Assembly (NCBI GenBank): GCA_030271565.1
Contig: JARXKR010000082.1
Span: forward strand, 1-9,682
DNA: 9,682 nt
Direction: 5' to 3'
Source of the DNA: Pseudomonadota bacterium
GTDB taxonomy: Bacteria > Pseudomonadota > Alphaproteobacteria > Sphingomonadales > Sphingomonadaceae
The position numbers were made by a program, and so were the translations under genes. The notes under the pieces were generated by a model. The model was not told where the DNA came from and searched no databases. It saw only the letters and a list, made by a program, of their open reading frames with translations. The first letter of the stretch is position 1, and every line of letters starts with the position of its first letter. Of this stretch, positions 6,007 through 9,682 are shown piece by piece.

Positions 6007-6037
6007 CCACTTCACGAGAATTCAAAGGATCCAGTCG

Positions 6038-7231
6038 ATGTCGATTACCCCGCTCATGCCAGTCTATCCGCGCTGCGGCTTTCGCCCGGTGCGCGGCGAT
6101 CACTGTCATCTGATCGGGGAAGATGGGCGCCGCTATCTCGACTTCGCGGCGGGCATTGCGGTCAATATCCTCGGCCATTCGCACGAAGGCCTGATCGGCG
6201 CGATCCAGCGCCAGGCCGCGACGCTGATGCACGTCTCGAACCTTTACGGCAGCCCGCAGGGCGAACGCCTGGCGCAGCGGCTGGTCGATCTGACCTTTGC
6301 CGACACGGTGTTTTTCACCAACTCGGGCGCGGAGGCGATGGAGTGCGCGATCAAGACCGCTCGTTCCTATCACCAGCATGTCGGCAACGATCACAAGGTC
6401 GAGCTGATCACTTTCAACAACGCCTTCCACGGCCGCACGATGGCGACGATCAGCGCCTCCAGCCAGGAGAAGATGCACAAAGGCTTCATGCCGCTGTTGC
6501 CCGGGTTCAAATATGTCCCGTTCGACGACCTTGAAGCCGCCAAAGCCGCCGTGGGACCCAACACCGCCGGCTTCATGGTCGAGCCGGTACAGGGCGAAGG
6601 CGGGATCCGCCCGGCTTCGGAAGAGTTCATGCAAGGTCTGCGCGCGTTGTGCGACGAGCATGACCTGATGCTGGTGCTCGATGAGGTGCAGTGCGGGGTC
6701 GCGCGCAGCGGGACGATGTATGCCTACGAGCAGTACGGGATCGAGCCCGACATCATGGCGACCGCCAAGGGAATCGGCGGCGGTTTCCCGCTGGGCGCCT
6801 GTCTCGCCACCGAAAAGGCCGCGCGCGGCATGGTAATCGGCGCGCATGGTTCCACTTACGGCGGCAATCCGCTGGCGATGGCGGCGGGTGAGGCGGTGCT
6901 TGACGCGGTCGCTACGCCAGAATTCCTTGCCGAGGTCCGCGCCAAATCGGATCGCCTGCGCAGCCGGCTCGAGCAATTCATCGGCAACTATCCCGAACTG
7001 TTCGAGCTGGTCCGCGGCAAGGGGCTGATGCTCGGGGTCAAGATGAAGCTCGAAGCCCGCGGGTTCGTCGGCCACCTGCGTGACAATCATCAGCTGCTAA
7101 CCGTCGCAGCGGGCGACAACACGCTGCGGCTGGTCCCGCCGCTGGTGATCGACGACAGTCATATTGACGAATTCTTCGACAAGCTGTCCGCCGGTGCGGC
7201 CAGCTACCAGCCGCCCGAGCCCGTGCAATGA
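6038..7231 (+). CDS. argD: acetylornithine aminotransferase
   Basis: 397-residue class III (subgroup II) PLP-dependent aminotransferase. It makes N-acetylornithine from N-acetylglutamate semialdehyde and glutamate in arginine synthesis, and related enzymes also serve as N-succinyl-diaminopimelate aminotransferase in lysine synthesis. It carries the phosphate-binding NSGAEA at 95-100, HGRTM at 131-135, the pyridine-N aspartate D215 in LVLDEVQCG, and the Schiff-base lysine K244 in TAKGIGGGFPLGA. The GSTYGGNPLA segment follows. The length is normal. The ATG has AAAGGA 9 nt upstream. Its stop overlaps the argF start (ATGA), and this arginine context makes argD the right choice among similar ornithine, 4-aminobutyrate and succinylornithine aminotransferases. 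No clear promoter is visible between the upstream hairpin and the start. Confidence 0.96.
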   Translation: MSITPLMPVYPRCGFRPVRGDHCHLIGEDGRRYLDFAAGIAVNILGHSHEGLIGAIQRQAATLMHVSNLYGSPQGERLAQRLVDLTFADTVFFTNSGAEAMECAIKTARSYHQHVGNDHKVELITFNNAFHGRTMATISASSQEKMHKGFMPLLPGFKYVPFDDLEAAKAAVGPNTAGFMVEPVQGEGGIRPASEEFMQGLRALCDEHDLMLVLDEVQCGVARSGTMYAYEQYGIEPDIMATAKGIGGGFPLGACLATEKAARGMVIGAHGSTYGGNPLAMAAGEAVLDAVATPEFLAEVRAKSDRLRSRLEQFIGNYPELFELVRGKGLMLGVKMKLEARGFVGHLRDNHQLLTVAAGDNTLRLVPPLVIDDSHIDEFFDKLSAGAASYQPPEPVQ

Positions 7232-8154
7232 CCCGGCACTTCCTCAATCTGAGCGATGCCGGGACCGATGCACTGGCGGCGATGCTGGGCGACGCAACCC
7301 AGCGCAAGGCGGCGCGTGCCGGCTGGCCCAAGGGACTGCCCGACGACGATACGCCGCTGCGCGGGCGCGTGCTGGCAATGATCTTCGAGAAGAACTCGAC
7401 CCGGACCCGCGTCTCGTTTGACATGGCAATGCGCCAATTGGGCGGCTCGGCTTTGGTGCTCGATGCCGGCACCACCCAGCTCGGCCGCGGCGAAACCATC
7501 GCCGATACCGCGCGGGTGCTGAGCCGGATGGTTGATGGAATCATGATCCGCACCGACGATCACGCCAAGATTGAGGAGCTGGCACACTATGCCAGCGTCC
7601 CGGTGATCAACGGACTGACTGACCAGTCGCACCCCTGCCAGATTGTCGCCGACCTGCAGACGATCATCGAACACGGCAAGGCCTTGCCCGGGCTCGAACT
7701 GGCTTGGCTGGGTGACGGCAACAATGTACTCAACTCGCTGATCGAGGCGGCGGGGTTGTTCAAGTTCAAAGTCCGTGCGGGTGTGCCGCTGGGCTACGAA
7801 TCTGATGCGGGCTTCATCGAGCGCGCGCGGGCAGCGGGGGCCACGATCACAGTTACCCGCAATGCGGCAGAGGCAGTGCGCGGGGCGGACGTGGTGGTCA
7901 CCGACACCTGGGTGTCGATGGGACAGGACCATGCGCACAACAAGATCGCCGCAATGAGCCCGTACCAGATCAACTCCGCGCTAATGGCTGGCGCAGCGGG
8001 TGACGCGCTGTTCCTCCACTGTCTGCCCGCGCACCGCGGCGAAGAGGTCACCGATGCAGTGATCGATAGTCCGCAATCGGCGGTGTGGGATGAGGCCGAG
8101 AACCGCGTCCATGCCCAGAAAAGCATATTGCGTTGGGTGTTCGGCCAGTTGTGA
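7228..8154 (+). CDS. argF: ornithine carbamoyltransferase, anabolic
   Basis: 308-residue cytoplasmic enzyme that joins carbamoyl phosphate and ornithine to give citrulline, the sixth step of arginine synthesis. The carbamoyl-phosphate loop STRTR is at 57-61 and HPCQ is at 135-138. The ornithine-binding SMGQ segment follows in TDTWVSMGQD, and the catalytic HCLPAHR starts at H264. All these residues are intact, and SMGQ with HCLPA separates it from aspartate and acetylornithine carbamoyltransferases. The ATG overlaps the argD stop by 4 bp, so translation is probably coupled. The stop overlaps the GTG start of hslO. The pairing with argD indicates the biosynthetic rather than the arginine-deiminase (catabolic) enzyme. 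Confidence 0.97.
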   Translation: MTRHFLNLSDAGTDALAAMLGDATQRKAARAGWPKGLPDDDTPLRGRVLAMIFEKNSTRTRVSFDMAMRQLGGSALVLDAGTTQLGRGETIADTARVLSRMVDGIMIRTDDHAKIEELAHYASVPVINGLTDQSHPCQIVADLQTIIEHGKALPGLELAWLGDGNNVLNSLIEAAGLFKFKVRAGVPLGYESDAGFIERARAAGATITVTRNAAEAVRGADVVVTDTWVSMGQDHAHNKIAAMSPYQINSALMAGAAGDALFLHCLPAHRGEEVTDAVIDSPQSAVWDEAENRVHAQKSILRWVFGQL

Positions 8155-9059
8155 GCCTCGCCGATCCCATTCCGCCCGACGAGACCGGCAACGACCAGGT
8201 GCTGAGCCTGACCATCCCCGACCGCCACGCGCGTGGCCGGGTGGTGCGGCTCGGTCCGGTGCTCGGGACGATCCTTGCGGCGCACGCCTACCCTCCGGCG
8301 ATCACGCACCTGCTGGCGGAAGCATTGGTGGTCACCGCGCTGATTGGCTCGTTGCTCAAGGATGGTGAAGGCCAGTTGACCATGCAGGCGCAGACCGAGG
8401 GCGGGATCGTCGAGCTGCTGGTCTGCGATTACCGCTCGGGCGAATTGCGCGGCTACATCCGCCACGACGCCGACCGGCTCGCCCAGCTTGGCGCAAACCC
8501 CTCGCTCTATGCGCTGTTCGGCAAGGGCTATCTTGCGATCACCTTCGATCTCGCCACCACGCGGCAGCGCTATCAGGGGATCGTTCCGCTTGAGGGCAAT
8601 ACGCTCGCCGAAGCCTGCGAGAGCTATTTCGCCCAGTCCGAGCAGGTGCCGACGCTGATCCGGGTCGCGGTGCGCAGTAGTCCCTCGGGCTGCGTCGCGG
8701 GCGGCCTGCTGGTGCAGCATCTGGCGGAGGGCGAGGAGGGGCGCGAGCGGCTGCACGTGCGGATGGATCATCCCGAATGGGATCACATAGCGGCGCTCGC
8801 CGGATCGATCCGGCATGATGAACTGGTCGACCCCGGGCTGTCGCTCGAAGCCCTGACCTGGCGGCTGTTCCACGAGGAGAACGAGGTGCGGGTCGAGCGC
8901 GGTCTGCCGCTCAAGCGTGGCTGCCGTTGCAGTCTCGAGCATTATGCCGAAGTGATCGCGCAATTCCCCGAGGAAGACCAGGTTGAAATGCGCAACGAGC
9001 GCGGCGTGATCGAAATCGACTGCGCCTTCTGTTCAAAAGTGTTTGAACTGGCCGACTAG
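8151..9059 (+). CDS. hslO: Hsp33 family redox-regulated molecular chaperone
   Basis: 302-residue cytoplasmic holdase chaperone that is switched on by oxidation. It has an N-terminal Hsp33 domain, a linker, and a C-terminal zinc-binding redox switch with four cysteines in C-x-C (C258, C260, RGCRC) and C-x-x-C (C291, C294, CAFC) arrangement. The spacing matches E. coli Hsp33 (C232, C234, C265, C268), so the switch should work. The start is taken as GTG at 8151, which overlaps the argF stop as GTGA. An in-frame TTG at 8133 is possible but lies further inside argF and has no better ribosome-binding site. No strong Shine-Dalgarno precedes it, in line with coupled translation. It is the third gene of the argD-argF-hslO unit. 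I recall this order from other sphingomonads, so the link looks conserved though functionally unexplained. Confidence 0.95.
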   Translation: MSLADPIPPDETGNDQVLSLTIPDRHARGRVVRLGPVLGTILAAHAYPPAITHLLAEALVVTALIGSLLKDGEGQLTMQAQTEGGIVELLVCDYRSGELRGYIRHDADRLAQLGANPSLYALFGKGYLAITFDLATTRQRYQGIVPLEGNTLAEACESYFAQSEQVPTLIRVAVRSSPSGCVAGGLLVQHLAEGEEGRERLHVRMDHPEWDHIAALAGSIRHDELVDPGLSLEALTWRLFHEENEVRVERGLPLKRGCRCSLEHYAEVIAQFPEEDQVEMRNERGVIEIDCAFCSKVFELAD

Positions 9060-9086
9060 AGTCGGCTCATCTACAAATATGCACAC

Positions 9087-9115
9087 TTGGTCGCTGCGTG
9101 ACGCGGTGATACAAG
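9087..9115 (+). promoter_or_regulatory. candidate sigma-70-type promoter for the secreted protein gene
   Basis: TTGGTC at 9087-9092 and TACAAG at 9110-9115 are 17 bp apart, which is the best-spaced -35/-10 pair in this 116-bp gap. Each hexamer matches the consensus at four positions at most. A start near 9122 would give a leader of about 54 nt. Confidence 0.35.
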
Positions 9116-9175
9116 TCGCGCCGACCGACCTTCTGCAAAGGTGATGGTGTCGGGCTCGCGGGGGACTTGCAGATC

Positions 9176-9583
9176 GTGAAAACAATCAAGGTGCGCTTAT
9201 CGCTCGCCGCAGGTGCAGTGCTGGCGGTTGCAGCCCCGGCATTCGGTGGCGGACCCTCGCTCGCCATGCTCGATCGGCTCGATCCCGGCGGCTGGGAACT
9301 GCGCGAGCGGGCAGGCAGCCCGCCGCAGAAACTGTGCGTGCCAAACGGGCGCCGATTGATCCAGCTGCGCCACCCGGGCGCACAATGCAGTTCATTCGTG
9401 GTGGAGGATGGTCCCGCAGAGGTCGTTGTCCAATACTCCTGCCCGGGGCACGGCTATGGCCGCACACGCGTCCGCCGCGAGACCGACCGGCTGGTCCAGA
9501 TCGACAGCCAGGGGATCGTCGACGGCTTGCCGTTCGACTTCTCGGTCGAAGCACGCCGCGTGGGTGAATGTAGCGCGGGTTAG
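9176..9583 (+). CDS. small secreted hypothetical protein with four cysteines
   Basis: 135-residue protein, family not firmly recognised. It has a clear Sec signal peptide: basic KTIKVR, then a hydrophobic run of about 14 residues, with likely cleavage after APA at residue 22. The mature part contains GGWELRER near residues 38-45 and four cysteines at 54, 71, 89 and 132, enough for two disulfides in the periplasm. The layout (signal peptide, an early Gly-Trp-Glu, paired cysteines, a Gly-rich turn PGHGYGRT) resembles the DUF3617 group of small periplasmic proteins, but I am not sure of membership. The GTG start is chosen because GGGGGA lies 10 nt upstream; a TTG three codons earlier is too close to it. 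A weak promoter precedes it, and the next gene starts 41 bp after the stop. Confidence 0.75.
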   Translation: MKTIKVRLSLAAGAVLAVAAPAFGGGPSLAMLDRLDPGGWELRERAGSPPQKLCVPNGRRLIQLRHPGAQCSSFVVEDGPAEVVVQYSCPGHGYGRTRVRRETDRLVQIDSQGIVDGLPFDFSVEARRVGECSAG

Positions 9584-9590
9584 ACCGGTT

Positions 9591-9611
9591 GCCTTGGGAC
9601 TGGCCAAAGGC
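9591..9611 (+). terminator. weak inverted repeat after the secreted protein gene
   Basis: GCCTTGG at 9591-9597 can pair with CCAAAGGC at 9604-9611 with one bulged A. No T tract follows, and the next gene starts 13 bp later, so it is a poor terminator candidate. Confidence 0.2.
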
Positions 9612-9623
9612 TAGCCCATCGGA

Positions 9624-9682
9624 ATGTCAGCAGGACAATCAGGGAATGGCCGCAAGGCGGTTGTGCTGCTTTCGGGCGGGCT
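9624..9682 (+). CDS. queC: probable 7-cyano-7-deazaguanine synthase (3' truncated by the window)
   Basis: Only the first 19 codons are in the window. They encode MSAGQSGNGRKAVVLLSGG, and the next codon begins with CT, so Leu follows. A short polar start followed by K-A-V-V-L-L-SGG-L is the N-terminal PP-loop (ATP pyrophosphatase) of QueC, which makes preQ0 for queuosine tRNA modification. Other PP-loop enzymes (TilS, MnmA, NadE, asparagine synthase) have different residues before SGG, so QueC is the best fit, but the rest of the protein cannot be seen. The ribosome-binding site is weak: GGA directly before the ATG and AAAGG 13 nt upstream. Confidence 0.72.
   Translation, partial: MSAGQSGNGRKAVVLLSGG

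Noticed and set aside
5207..7090. 627-codon open frame on the minus strand
   Set aside because: It is antisense to the cold-shock gene and argD, both certain. The Ala-rich end is only the complement of the glycine tract, and no family motif is present.
7794..8963. 389-codon open frame on the minus strand
   Set aside because: It is antisense to argF and hslO, both with intact catalytic or zinc motifs. It is a shadow frame in GC-rich DNA.

Overview
The window is about 9.7 kb of GC-rich bacterial chromosome, densely packed with genes. The gene set points to an alphaproteobacterium, most likely Sphingomonadales (Sphingomonas/Novosphingobium/Erythrobacter type). The pointers are a two-domain cold-shock protein, the argD-argF-hslO cluster, and a small conserved membrane protein that resembles sphingomonad hypotheticals. 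This placement is recalled from family knowledge and was not searched. I see no mobile element, CRISPR array, tRNA or rRNA, and nothing suggests recent transfer.

Layout. (1) 2-673 (+): 3' part of a histidinol-phosphatase / inositol-monophosphatase family gene; its 5' end lies outside the window. (2) 667-4850 (-): a run of five tightly packed genes read right to left. They are a TerC-family membrane protein, a DUF442/rhodanese-like protein, a small one-helix membrane protein, a sterol-desaturase/fatty-acid-hydroxylase family membrane enzyme and a GMC-family FAD oxidoreductase. The first four are joined by a 4-bp overlap, a gap of up to 7 bp and a 1-bp gap. The GMC gene follows a 58-bp gap that contains a perfect 16-bp palindrome. 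Its 3' end overlaps the convergent phosphatase gene by 7 bp. (3) 4851-5128: divergent intergenic region with an extended -10 element for the rightward gene. (4) 5129-5896 (+): a cold-shock protein with a long Gly/Arg-rich N-terminal tail and two cold-shock domains. (5) 5956-6006: a strong UUCG-capped hairpin with a broken T tract, ending only about 30 bp before argD. (6) 6038-9059 (+): argD, argF and hslO (Hsp33), each start overlapping the previous stop (ATGA, then GTGA). (7) 9176-9583 (+): a small secreted protein with four cysteines. (8) 9624 to the end (+): first 19 codons of a PP-loop enzyme, very probably queC.

How the genes work together. argD and argF encode two consecutive-branch steps of arginine synthesis (N-acetylornithine formation and ornithine carbamoylation), translationally coupled to a redox-activated chaperone. 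In the leftward cluster, a membrane di-iron hydroxylase/desaturase next to an FAD alcohol oxidoreductase could form a hydroxylation-oxidation pair acting on a lipid, but the substrate is unknown. I found no clearly unprecedented system. The items most worth a second look are the palindrome before the GMC gene, the hairpin before argD and the Gly/Arg-rich tail of the cold-shock protein.
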